A stretch of 45,988 nucleotides of DNA, from assembly GCF_002151125.1 (NCBI RefSeq), contig NZ_MDJZ01000008.1:1-45988 (forward strand), written 5' to 3'. How positions within the stretch are numbered: position 1 is the first letter of the stretch; each line of letters opens with the position of its first letter. This document shows, one piece after another, positions 34,432-44,800 of this stretch. A program made the translations under genes and the position numbers. A model generated the notes under the pieces. It was not told where the DNA came from and searched no databases. It saw only the letters and a list, made by a program, of their open reading frames with translations. The stretch comes from Clavibacter michiganensis (lineage in GTDB: Bacteria; Actinomycetota; Actinomycetes; Actinomycetales; Microbacteriaceae).

Positions 34432-35544
34432 GTGGCCCTCGGCGAGCTCCCCGACTACCCCTGGGACCAGATGGCCCCCTACGCCGAGCGGGCGGGACGG
34501 CACCCGGGCGGCATCGTCGACCTGAGCATCGGCTCGCCGGTCGATCCCACCCCGACCCTCATCCGCGACGCGCTCGCCTGGGCCACCGACGCGCACGCGT
34601 ACCCGACCACGGTGGGCACGCCCGAGCTCCGGCAGGCGATGGTCGACTGGCATGCCCGGCGCCGGAACGCGACGCTCGGCGCCGACCAGGTGCTGCCGAC
34701 CATCGGGTCCAAGGAGATGGTGGCCTGGCTGCCGTTCATGCTCGGCCTCGGCGAGGGCGACGCGGTCGTGCACCCGACCGTCTCCTACCCGACCTACGCG
34801 ATCGGCGCGGCGCTCGCGGGCGCCGAGTCCGTGCCCGCCGACGACCCGGCCGACTGGCCCGCGACGACGCGCCTCGTCTGGCTCAACTCGCCCGGCAACC
34901 CCGACGGCCGCGTGCTCGGCGTCGAGGAGCTGCGCGCCGCCGTGGCCCGGGCCCGCGAGCTCGGCGCCGTGATCGCGAGCGACGAGTGCTACGCCGAGCT
35001 CGGCTGGGAGGGGGAGTGGGCCGACGGCCCCACGCCCTCGATCCTCGACGCGCGCGTCGTCGGCGACGACCACGCGGGCGTCCTCGCGCTCTACTCGCTC
35101 AGCAAGCAGTCGAACCTGGCGGGGTACCGGGCCGCGCTCGTCGCGGGCGACCGGGACCTCATCGCCCGGCTGATCCGCGTCCGCAAGCACGCGGGGCTGC
35201 TGCCACCGGCGCCGCTCCAGCACGCCATGACCGTGGCGCTCGGCGACGACGAGCACGTGCACGCCCAGCGCGAGCTGTACCGCGCCCGGCGCGCGACCCT
35301 GCGGCCCGCGCTCGAGGACGCCGGCTGGCGCATCGACTCGAGCGAGGCCGGCCTCTACCTCTGGGCGACCCGCGGCCGCGACGCCTGGGAGGGCATCGCC
35401 GAGCTCGCCGACCTCGGGATCCTCGGCGGGCCCGGCCCCTTCTACGGCGACGCGTCGCCCGATCACGTGCGCCTGTCGCTCACGGCGACCGACGAGCGCA
35501 TCGCCGAGGCGGCCGCGCGGCTCCGCGCCGGGGCGACCGCGTAG
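34432..35544 (+). CDS. dapC: Succinyldiaminopimelate aminotransferase (DapC type)
   Basis: 370 residues from a GTG five bases after the ferredoxin stop. It is a fold-type I aminotransferase: the N-terminal LGELPDYPWDQMAPYAERAG and HPGGIVDLSIGSPVDPTP, VLPTIGSKEMVAWLPFMLGL, WLNSPGNPDGRVL (the conserved NxPGNP substrate loop), and LYSLSKQSNLAGYR, where Lys225 binds pyridoxal phosphate. The C-terminal Arg is in DHVRLSLTAT. The opening PDYPWD and the position after fdxA are those of the actinobacterial DapC group. DapC converts N-succinyl-2-amino-6-ketopimelate to succinyl-diaminopimelate on the way to lysine and meso-DAP. In organisms with diaminobutyrate-type peptidoglycan, such as Clavibacter, its main product would be lysine. 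Confidence 0.88.
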   Translation: MALGELPDYPWDQMAPYAERAGRHPGGIVDLSIGSPVDPTPTLIRDALAWATDAHAYPTTVGTPELRQAMVDWHARRRNATLGADQVLPTIGSKEMVAWLPFMLGLGEGDAVVHPTVSYPTYAIGAALAGAESVPADDPADWPATTRLVWLNSPGNPDGRVLGVEELRAAVARARELGAVIASDECYAELGWEGEWADGPTPSILDARVVGDDHAGVLALYSLSKQSNLAGYRAALVAGDRDLIARLIRVRKHAGLLPPAPLQHAMTVALGDDEHVHAQRELYRARRATLRPALEDAGWRIDSSEAGLYLWATRGRDAWEGIAELADLGILGGPGPFYGDASPDHVRLSLTATDERIAEAAARLRAGATA

Positions 35545-35617
35545 CACGCGGCGTCGCACGACCTCCAACGGATCCGGCCGGATGCTGGCGGAGGCGACAG
35601 TGTCCCGGTCGGCCCTT

Positions 35618-35623
35618 TAGGCT
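35618..35623 (+). promoter_or_regulatory. Candidate -10 (TAGGCT) of gltA
   Basis: TTTAGGCTGTAG stands out in a GC-rich gap about 95 bases upstream of the gltA GTG. The spacing to any -35 is not convincing. Confidence 0.3.
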
Positions 35624-35716
35624 GTAGTCGGCTCGGATCCCGACGCCGCGACGGCGCCACGAGCGCCCGGCGGCGCGCATCCCCCGGGTCATCCACACCA
35701 GACTCGAGGAGGCGCC

Positions 35717-37042
35717 GTGACCGATGGCGGGCAGCAGGCGGACGAGAAGCCGACGACGGACGAGAAGCCGACGGCGACGCTGACGTACCCGGGCGGCCGG
35801 GTGGAGTTCCCCATCCTCCCCGCGGTCGACGGCGCGTCCAGCATCGACATCTCCGCGCTCACGAAGAAGACGGGCCTCACGACGCTCGACAACGGCTTCG
35901 TCAACACCGCGTCGACCCGCTCGGCCATCACCTACATCGACGGCGAGCAGGGGATCCTCCGCTACCGCGGCTACCCGATCGAGCAGCTCGCGCGCCAGTC
36001 GAGCTACCTCGAGGTGGCCTGGCTCCTCATCCACGGCGAGCTGCCCACCGCGGACGAGCTCGGCGGGTTCGAGGAGGACATCCGCCGCCACACGCTCCTG
36101 CACGAGGACTTCAAGGGCCTGTTCCGCGCCCTGCCCACGAACGCGCACCCCATGTCGGTGCTCTCGAGCGCGGTGTCCGCCCTCTCCACCTACTACGAGG
36201 ACTCGCTGAGCGTCCACGATCCCGAGCAGGTCGAGATCTCGACGCTGCGCCTCCTGGCGAAGCTGCCGGTCATCGCGGCGTACGCCCACAAGAAGAGCCT
36301 CGGCCAGGCGTTCCTCTATCCGGACAACTCGCTGAGCTTCGTCGACAACTTCCTCCGCCTGAACTTCGGCAACAACGCCGAGGCCTACGAGGTGGACCCG
36401 GTGGTCAGCCGCGCGCTCGAGCGCCTGCTGATCCTGCACGAGGACCACGAGCAGAACGCGTCGACGTCGACCGTGCGGCTCGTCGGATCCACCGAGGCGA
36501 ACATGTTCTCCTCCGTCTCCGCGGGCATCGGCGCGCTGTTCGGCCCGCTGCACGGCGGCGCGAACGAGGCCGTGCTCTCGATGCTCGGCCGCATCCGCGA
36601 CTCCGGCGAGGGCGTCGACCGCTACGTCGAGCGCGTGAAGAACAAGGAGGACGGCGTCCGCCTCATGGGCTTCGGGCACCGCGTCTACAAGAACTTCGAT
36701 CCGCGCGCCCGCCTCGTGAAGGAGAGCGCCGACGAGGTGCTCGAGGCGCTCGGCATCCAGGACCCGCTGCTCGACATCGCCAAGGAGCTGGAGGCGGTCG
36801 CCCTCGCGGACGACTACTTCATCGAGCGGAAGCTCTACCCCAACGTGGACTTCTACACGGGCGTCATCTACAAGGCGATGGGCTTCCCCACGCGCATGTT
36901 CACGGCGCTGTTCACCATCGGGCGCCTGCCCGGCTGGATCGCGCACTGGCGCGAGATGAACGAGGACCAGGCCACGAAGATCGGCCGTCCGCAGCAGCTC
37001 TACATCGGCCAGGGCGCCCGCGACCTGCCGCCGCGCGACTGA
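35717..37042 (+). CDS. gltA: Citrate synthase
   Basis: 441 residues from a GTG preceded by GAGGAGGCGCC. It condenses acetyl-CoA with oxaloacetate at the entry to the citric acid cycle. The sequence fits the long, NADH-sensitive hexameric type I: N-terminal beta region ATLTYPGGRVEFPIL, then DNGFVNTASTRSAITYIDGE, the active-site GPLHGGANEAVLSML, the catalytic FGHRVYKNFDPRA, and the C-terminal RPQQLYIGQGARDLPPRD. The first 20 residues (TDGGQQADEKPTTDEKPTA) are a hydrophilic extension with a short repeated DEKPT motif. It is followed by a 212-base gap before the kinase gene. Confidence 0.97.
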   Translation: MTDGGQQADEKPTTDEKPTATLTYPGGRVEFPILPAVDGASSIDISALTKKTGLTTLDNGFVNTASTRSAITYIDGEQGILRYRGYPIEQLARQSSYLEVAWLLIHGELPTADELGGFEEDIRRHTLLHEDFKGLFRALPTNAHPMSVLSSAVSALSTYYEDSLSVHDPEQVEISTLRLLAKLPVIAAYAHKKSLGQAFLYPDNSLSFVDNFLRLNFGNNAEAYEVDPVVSRALERLLILHEDHEQNASTSTVRLVGSTEANMFSSVSAGIGALFGPLHGGANEAVLSMLGRIRDSGEGVDRYVERVKNKEDGVRLMGFGHRVYKNFDPRARLVKESADEVLEALGIQDPLLDIAKELEAVALADDYFIERKLYPNVDFYTGVIYKAMGFPTRMFTALFTIGRLPGWIAHWREMNEDQATKIGRPQQLYIGQGARDLPPRD

Positions 37043-37081
37043 CCCGACCGGCCCTGCGGCCGCCGCGCGACGCTCCCTAGG

Positions 37082-37113
37082 GGCCGTCACGGGGCGGTCG
37101 CGCGGCCGTCACG
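37082..37113 (+). repeat. Direct repeat GGCCGTCACG in the gltA-kinase gap
   Basis: GGCCGTCACG occurs at 37082-37091 and again at 37104-37113, 22 bases apart, that is, two helical turns. It could be a protein-binding pair, but the sequence is GC-rich and short. Confidence 0.3.
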
Positions 37114-37119
37114 ACCGCT

Positions 37120-37253
37120 CCCGAAGAGGGGGCGTCCGGAGACCGCCGACCCGTGTTCCCGCGCGGATCGGCGACCTAGACTCGTCTCACAGCGAGAGAT
37201 CCATCCGCCGCCCGCAACAGCCCCTGCCGTCGGTCCCGACCCGAAGAGGGGGC
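37120..37253 (+). repeat. Identical 14-base repeats flanking the kinase promoter region
   Basis: CCCGAAGAGGGGGC is present at 37120-37133 and at 37240-37253, exactly 120 bases apart. The second copy contains the Shine-Dalgarno sequence of the kinase gene, ending one base before its ATG. The first lies upstream of the candidate -10 at 37177. They may be paired binding sites for a regulator. Confidence 0.6.
37177..37182 (+). promoter_or_regulatory. Candidate -10 (TAGACT) of the kinase locus
   Basis: TAGACT with TGTTCC 17 bases upstream (37154-37159). TAGACTCGTC is shared with the ferredoxin upstream region. The predicted leader is about 65 bases. Confidence 0.4.
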
Positions 37254-37254
37254 C

Positions 37255-38811
37255 ATGGCCAGACGCCTGCCGTCCTCCCCGCCGGTGCTGCCGGGGTTCA
37301 CGTACGTGACGGTCCTCGGCTCCGGGGGCTTCGCCGACGTGTTCCTCTACGAGCAGGACATGCCGCGCCGCCAGGTCGCCGTGAAGGTGATGCTGGCCGA
37401 GATCGTGACCGAGCGCCTCCGCGCCATGTTCCGCGCCGAGGCCGACCTCATGGCGCAGCTGAGCGCGCACCCGTCGGTGCTCACGGTGCACCAGGCGTCC
37501 GTCGCGGCCGACGGCCGGCCGTACCTCGTGATGGAGCTCTGCTCGTCGAGCCTCAGCGACCGGTACCGGCGCGAGCCGCTGGGCGTCGCCGAGGTGCTGC
37601 GCGTCGGGATCCGCATCGCGAGCGCCGTCGAGACGGCCCACCGCGCGGGCGTGCTGCACCGCGACATCAAGCCCGCGAACATCCTCACGACCGCGTTCGG
37701 CCACCCCGTCCTCAGCGACTTCGGCATCGCCTCGACGCTCGAGGACGCGGCCGCGACCGACGCCGTCGGCCTGTCGATCCCGTGGTCGGCGCCCGAGGTG
37801 CTCGCGGACGAGAGCCCCGGCACCGTGCGGAGCGAGGTGTGGTCGCTCGCGGCCACCGTGTACTCGCTGCTCGCCGGCCGGAGCCCGTTCGAGGTGCCGG
37901 GCGGGCAGAACGCGCCCGCGGACCTCGTGGCCCGGATCCAGAGGGCCAGGCCCCTGCCCACCGGGCGCCCTGACGTGCCCGAGCGGCTCGAGCTGGTGCT
38001 GCGCCGCGCGATGTCCCGGCAGCCGGAGGCCCGGCCGGAGTCCGCGCTCGCGTTCGTGCGCGAGCTGCAGGCGGTGGAGGCGGAGCTGCGGCTCGCGCAG
38101 ACGCCGCTCGAGGTCGCGAGCGAGGAGTGGGCGTCCGCGGTGGCCGCGGGCGTCGACGAGGACGACGACCCCACGCGCGTGCGCGGCATCGTGCAGGTGG
38201 ATCCGGGGACGACCGGGCCGGGCGGCGCGGGCGGCGTCCGGCGTGCCCGGCGGAAGGCCGCCCCGGCGAGCGTGCGCGCGACGGCGGGCGCCCCGCGCCC
38301 CGGTGCGCCCTCGGCCGCGTCCGAGCCGGTGCGCGCGGGATCCGCGTCCACGTCCCTGGGCCGGTCCGGATCCGGGCCCGTCGGCGCCTCGACCCCCGCG
38401 CGGCCCGCCGTCCCCGGCCGCCGCGCGTTCCTCGCCCGGCACCGCATCGCGATCGTCGCGGCCGCCGCCGGCGCGGTCGCCGCCAGCGTGCTCGTGGGCG
38501 CGCTCCTCGGCGGATCCGGCGGCGGCACCGCGCCGCGCGACATCCCGGTCGTGGGCGAGATCCAGGCCGCCGCCACCGCCGAGGGCGTGCTGTTCTCGTG
38601 GAGCGACCCCGGCCTCGGCGCCGGCGACGCGTACCAGGTGGTGCGCGACGGCGGGCTGCCGAGCACGCAGCGCGACACCACGTTCCGCGTGACGGCGGGT
38701 GCGTCGGACGCCGCGGGGCCGGGCGAGCGCGCCTGCATCACCGTCACCGTCACGCGCGACGGCGTCGCCGGGGACGCGTCGACCGAGAAGTGCGCGGAGC
38801 TGCCGCGATGA
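37255..38811 (+). CDS. Receptor-like Ser/Thr protein kinase with fibronectin-like ectodomain
   Basis: 518 residues. The Hanks-type kinase domain (about 14-275) is complete: glycine loop LGSGGFADVF, catalytic Lys44 in VAVKV, HRDIKPANIL with Asp137, DFGIAS at 155-160, and the APE-like SAPEVL. A disordered Ala/Pro/Gly/Arg-rich linker (about 300-390) leads to one membrane helix (about 398-418, IAIVAAAAGAVAASVLVGAL). An outer domain of about 95 residues follows (VVGEIQAAATAEGVLFSWSD ... ACITVTVTRDGVAG); it looks like a fibronectin III fold. There are no PASTA repeats. It is translationally coupled to the giant surface protein by an ATGA overlap, and a MoxR ATPase follows. I infer a sensor kinase that reports on the envelope, perhaps on the giant protein itself. 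Confidence 0.92.
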   Translation: MARRLPSSPPVLPGFTYVTVLGSGGFADVFLYEQDMPRRQVAVKVMLAEIVTERLRAMFRAEADLMAQLSAHPSVLTVHQASVAADGRPYLVMELCSSSLSDRYRREPLGVAEVLRVGIRIASAVETAHRAGVLHRDIKPANILTTAFGHPVLSDFGIASTLEDAAATDAVGLSIPWSAPEVLADESPGTVRSEVWSLAATVYSLLAGRSPFEVPGGQNAPADLVARIQRARPLPTGRPDVPERLELVLRRAMSRQPEARPESALAFVRELQAVEAELRLAQTPLEVASEEWASAVAAGVDEDDDPTRVRGIVQVDPGTTGPGGAGGVRRARRKAAPASVRATAGAPRPGAPSAASEPVRAGSASTSLGRSGSGPVGASTPARPAVPGRRAFLARHRIAIVAAAAGAVAASVLVGALLGGSGGGTAPRDIPVVGEIQAAATAEGVLFSWSDPGLGAGDAYQVVRDGGLPSTQRDTTFRVTAGASDAAGPGERACITVTVTRDGVAGDASTEKCAELPR

Positions 38812-41800
38812 TCCGCGAGTGGATCCGCCGCCACCGCCAGGCCGCGACGACCGTCACGGGCGGCGCCGTCGTGCTCGCGCTCCTCACCGGGTTCGCGCTC
38901 GTCTCCGACGGCTACCAGGCGCAGCGCGTCGACCTCGACGACGGATCCGTGTGGGTCGTCAACTCCGCGCAGCAGGCCATCGGCCGCGCCAACACCGCGG
39001 TGCTCGAGCTCGACAGCGTCGTCGACTCCCGCAGCGAGGACATCGACGTGCTGCAGGCCGGATCCACCGTGCTGCTCGCCGACCGCGGCAGCTCGCGCCT
39101 CGACGTGGTCGACGACGCGACGAGCGAGGTCGTCGACACCGCGCCCCTGCCGGCGGGCGCCGAGGTCATGCTGGCCGGATCCCGCGCCGCGATCCTCGTG
39201 CCCGCCACCGGCCAGCTGTGGCTCGTGCCGGTCGCGGGCCTCTCCGCGTTCGACGCCGCGAGCGCGCCCACGCTCATCCTCGGCGCCGACGCCGTCGCGT
39301 CCATGGGCGACGACGGCACGCTGCTCGTGTACTCGGCCGCCACGGGGACGCTGTCGCGCATCCAGGCGGCCACGGACGACACGGTGCAGGAGACGGTCGA
39401 CGTGGGTCCCGTCGGCGCGCGCGCCGAGGAGGCGGACGCCCCGGCCGCCGATCCCGCCGCCGCGCTCGCGGGCGAGACCGTGCAGGCGGGGGACGCGGGC
39501 CGCCCCGCCGGGCAGCGCCTCGCGCTCACCTCCGTCGACGGCCGCTGGGCGCTCTACGACGCCGACGCGCGCGCCCTGCTCGTGGACGGGCGGAAGGTGG
39601 ACCTCGCCGGATCCGTGGCCGCCGACGCGCGCGTCGCCCTGCAGCGCGCGTCGACCGACGGGACGGGCGTGCTCGTCGCGCACTCGGGCGGGCTCGTCGA
39701 GGTGCCGGTCGCGGGCGGCGATCCCGTCGTCGTGGACGACGCGGTGCGCGGCGACCCGGCGCGGCCGGTGCGCGTGGCCGGCTGCGAGTACGCGGGCTGG
39801 ACGGACGGATCCGGCTGGCAGCGCTGCCTCGCCCCCGCGACGATCGCCGACGAGGGCGCCGGGGACGCGCGCCGCACGGCCGCGGGCGCCACGGCCGGCC
39901 TCGGCTCGATGCCCGCGCAGGCGGCCCTCCGCTTCGTCGTGGACGGCGCGCGCGTGGTGCTCAACGACACGCGCGGCGGCACCGCCTGGGCCGTGCAGCG
40001 CGACGCGGGCCGCATCGACAACTGGTCGGACCTCATCGACCGCGACCGCTCCGACACCGTCGTCGAGCAGAACACCGCCGACACCCCGCCCGAGACCGAC
40101 CGCGTGCAGCAGCCGCCCGTCGCGGTCGACGACGACCTCGGCGCCCGGCCCGGCCGCACGACCGCCCTGCCCGTGCTCCTCAACGACCACGACCCCAACG
40201 GCGACGTGCTCGTGATCGACTCCGTCACGCCCGTGGACGCCGAGGTCGGCGCCGTCGACATCGTGGACGAGGGCCAGGGCCTCCAGCTCGCGCTCGCCGC
40301 GGGCGCGTCCGGGGTCGTGCGGCTCTCCTACGTCGTGAGCGACGGGCGCGGCGGCACCGCGACGGCCGACGTGCGCGTCGCCGTGCGCGACGCCGACGAG
40401 AACGCGCCGCCCGTGCAGGCGCGGCCCGCGACCGGCACGGTGGCGGAGGGCGACCGGCTGCAGACCGACGTGCTGGGCGGCTGGTACGACCCCGACGGGG
40501 ATCCGATGTTCCTCACGCGCGCGAGCGTCGCCGCGCCCGACGCCGTCAGCTGGAAGCCCGAGGGCCGCGTCGTCTACACGGACGCGGGGGCCGGCGGCGA
40601 CACGCGGACCGTCGCGCTGCAGGTGTCCGACGGGCGCGAGGAGGGATCCGGCGAGCTGGTCGTCACCGTGCGGCGCGCCGGCGACGTGCCGCTCGTGGCC
40701 GAGGGCTTCGTCGTGCAGGCGTCGATCGGGCGCGAGATCACGGTCGAGCCGCTGACGCACGCGCGCGGCGGGAGCGGGGCCATCCGGCTGGCGGCCGTGC
40801 CCGCGCGGGCCGGGGTGCAGATCACGCCGGACCTCGAGGCCGGCACGTTCCGCCTCCAGGGCGGCCAGGCCGGCACGCACCTCGTCGAGTACACGGTCAC
40901 CGACGGGCGGACCACGGCGACGGGCGTGGTGCGGGTCGAGGTGCGCGGCGCCCCCGAGTCCGACGGCCGGCCCGTGACCGTGCCGCACACCGTGTTCGTG
41001 CGCGCGCTCCAGGCGACGGACGTGGACGTGCTCGCCACCGACTTCGACCCCGCGGGCGGCGTGCTCGTGATCACCGACGCGACCTCGCCCGACGAGGCGG
41101 TCGGCGTGCGCGCCGAGGTCGTGGGGCAGCGTCTCGTGCGGATCAGCCTGACGCGGCCGCTCGACGGGCCCGTGGACGTCGCCTACCGCGTGAGCAACGG
41201 CGTGGCCGAGGCGACCGGGGTGATCACCGTGATCGAGGTGCCCGAGCCCGCCGTGCGCCAGCCGCCCGTCGCGACCGACGACCGCGTGGCCGTGCGCGTC
41301 GGCGACGCCGTGGACATCCCCGTGCTCGCCAACGACGAGCAGCCCGACGGCGACCCGCTGCGCCTCGACCCCGAGCTGGTGGATCCCCTGCCCGAGGGCG
41401 CCGGCCTCCTCTTCGCGAGCGAGGACCGCCTGCGCTACCTCGCGCCCGACCGCACGGGCGACTACACCGCCGTCTACCGGGCCGTCGCGCCGGACGGCCA
41501 GTGGGCGACCGCGACCCTCACCGTCTCCGTGCGCGAGGCCGACGTCGAGACCAACGCGGCGCCCGTGCCGCGTCCGCTGACGGCGCGCGTGCTCGCGGGG
41601 GAGACCGTGCGGATCCCCGTCCCGCTCACCGGCATCGACCCCGACGGCGACTCGGTGCGGCTCCTCGGGCAGGACACGGCGCCCGAGAGGGGGCAGGTCG
41701 TCGAGGTCGGGCCGGACTGGATCGACTACCAGGCGGGCGACTACTCCACCGGCACCGACGCCTTCGCGTACGCGGTGGTCGACGGGCTGGGCGCGCGGGC

Positions 41801-44800
41801 GACCGGCACGATCCGCGTCGGCATCAGCACGCGCGTCGAGGGCGCGAGGAACCCCGTCGCGACCGCCGACACCGTGACCGTGCGGCCGGGCCGCGTGCTG
41901 CGCGTGCAGGTGCTGGCGAACGACACGGATCCCGACGGAGGCGCCCTCTCGCTCGTGTCGGTGCAGCCGCAGGCCGAGGGGCTCGTCGCCGGGCTCGACG
42001 GCGACACCGTGCGCGTCGAGGCGCCCGACGCGGCCGGGCGCTACGGCTACGTCTACGGGGTGCGCAACGCGCGCGGCGGCAGCGACGAGGCGTTCCTCAC
42101 CGTGATCGTGGATCCCGCCGCGCCGCCCACCCGGCCGATCGCGCGCGACACGGTGCTCCAGCTCTCCGACGTGCTCGACCGGTCGAGCGTGGACGTCGAC
42201 GTGATGCGCGGCGTCTTCTCCGCGGAGGGCGACGTGTCGTCGCTCGTGCTCGGCGTCGGCGCGGGCTACGAGGACGTGGCGCGCGTGACGGACGACGGCC
42301 GGATCCGGGTCGAGGTCGGCGACGAGCGCCGCATCGTCCCCTTCACCGTCGCGCGGCCGGACGACCCGGCGGTCTCCGCGACGGCCTTCATCTGGGTGCC
42401 CGGCTTCGAGGACACGCTGCCGCAGCTGCGCGTCGGCGAGCCGCGTCCCACCGTGGCGAGCGGCGAGCGGCTCGTGGTCGACCTCGACCGGCAGGTGGTC
42501 GCGGCGGGCGGCCGGGCCGTGCGCATCGCGGATCCGAACGCGCTGTCCGCGACGCACGCCGACGGACCCGTCGAGCTCGTGGACGAGGACACCATCGCGT
42601 ACCGGAGCGAGCCGGGGTACTTCGGGCCGGCGGCGATCTCGTTCACGGTGACCGACGGACGCGGGGCGGACGGGCGCACGGCCGCGCTCGTGCTGCCCAT
42701 CACGGTGACGCCCGCCGACAACCAGCCGCCCGTGTTCACGGGCGCGGTCATCGACCTCGAGCCCGGGCAGTCCAAGGACGTCGACCTCGGCCGCCTCACC
42801 ACCTACCCGTACGCGGACGACCGCGGGCAGCTCGCGTTCGCGCTGCAGGGATCCGTCGCCGCCGGGTTCCGCGCGTCGATCGACGGCGGCACGCTCCGCA
42901 TCTCCGCCGACGAGGGCGTGGAGACGGGCGCGGCCGCGTCGTTCCCGGTGGCCGTCCGCGACGCGTCGCAGACCGGGCGCGCCGGCCGCGTGGACCTCCG
43001 CCTGGTGCCCTCGACGCGACCGCTCGCGCAGCCCGCGACGGACGAGGGCGAGGTGACCCGCGGATCCTCCACCTCCATCGACGTGCTCGCCAACGACCAG
43101 GCGGGCAACCCCTTCCCGGGCACGCCGCTCACGGTCGCCTCCATCCGCGGCGCCGACGGCGCGAGCCTCCCCGCGGGCGTGACCGTGACCCCGTCGGACG
43201 ACCGCGCGACGCTCGCCGTCACCGCGTCCGCCGACGCCGAGCCCGGCGACGTGCGCGTGCAGTACGAGGTGCGCGACGCCACGGGCGACGCGGGGCGGGC
43301 CGCGTTCGGCACCGTCGTGATCCGCGTGCAGGACCGGCCCGGACCCGTCTCCGCCCTCCGCGCGTCGGGCTTCGAGGACCGCTCGCTCACGGTCGCGTTC
43401 GAGGCGGGCGCCTTCAACGGATCCGCCATCACGGGCTACCAGGTGCGCGTGCTCCGCGGCGGCACGGCGACCGCGACGGTCACCTGCCCGTCCACGACGT
43501 GCACCGTGCCGACGCCCGGCAACGGCCCGGCGAACGCGGTGCAGATCGAGGTCGCGGCCGTCAACGGCGTGGGCACCTCGGATCCGGTGTCGATCTCGGG
43601 CCTCTGGTCGGACGTGCTCCCGGCCGCCCCCGCCGGCCTCGCGATCCAGCCGCTCGTCGACGGGCTGCGCGTCTCGTGGCAGCCGTCCGCCGTGCCGTCG
43701 TCGTCGAGCCCCGTCACGCAGTACGTCGTGGGGGTGGGCGGCATCACCCGGCAGGTCGCGGCCGACGCCACGAGCGTCGAGGTGCGGGATCCGTCGCTCG
43801 TCGCCGAGGTGCCCGTCGCGGTGTCGGTGGCCGCGCGCAACAGCGCCCAGGTGCAGGACGCATCCGCGTGGCTCGCCGCCACCGCGAGCGGCACGCCGCG
43901 GGGCGCCCCGACCGCGACCGGCGCGCCGACCGCGACCGCGTACGGGGTCGACGAGACGAACGTCACCGTGTCGTGGCCGGCGTTCCAGGGCCAGGGCGTC
44001 GACGGGATCCGCTACCTCGTCGCCGCGTACGCGCCTGGATCCGCGCCCGGCTGCTCCGTCGCCACCGAGGGCGTCGCGCCGTGGGCCGCCGAGCACGGCC
44101 CCGCGGTCGACGTGGGCGGGGCCACCAGCCACGTCTTCACGGGACTCGCCATCGACGAGCCCGTCGCCTTCGCGGTGCTCGCCGCCAACAGCCAGGGCTG
44201 CACGGTCGTCGAGGCCGGGCAGCTGACGCCGCGCACGGCGCCGTCGACGCCCGTCGTCACGGTCGACCTGCCGAGCCCCGACCGCTCGGCCGACGGCGTC
44301 TTCCGCGCGTTCCTCGCCGACGCGCGCTACCGGCCGGGTGACCCGTCCGCGTCGGCGCTGCTGCTGTACCGGGTCGACGGGCAGGGCGACGGCGTCCCCA
44401 TCGGCGTCGGCCAGGCGCTCACGCTGCCGCGCACGGGAGTCGGCGCGACGATCCAGCTGCGCGTCCTCGAGGACTCGGGCGACGGGCGCCAGCGCTCGAG
44501 CGGCTGGTCGGATCCCGTCTCCGCCGGCACCGCCGTGGACGCGCGCGCGGGCGAGGTGCGGTCGGAGACCGACGCGGCCGGTGTCACGACCTTCTCGTGG
44601 ACCTCGATGCCGCCGGCCGCCGGTCGCGGCGCCCGGGTCGCGGACGGCGGCGGGTACGCCCGCAGCGAGTGGCGCTGCGGCGGGCAGGGCGCGTGGACCG
44701 ACGCGTCGTCGGGCGCGGCCGGATCCTGCCGCGTAGCCGCCGGCGGTGAGCGGATCCTCGACGTGCGCGTCACCGCGAACTCGGGCACCCTGTACACGTA

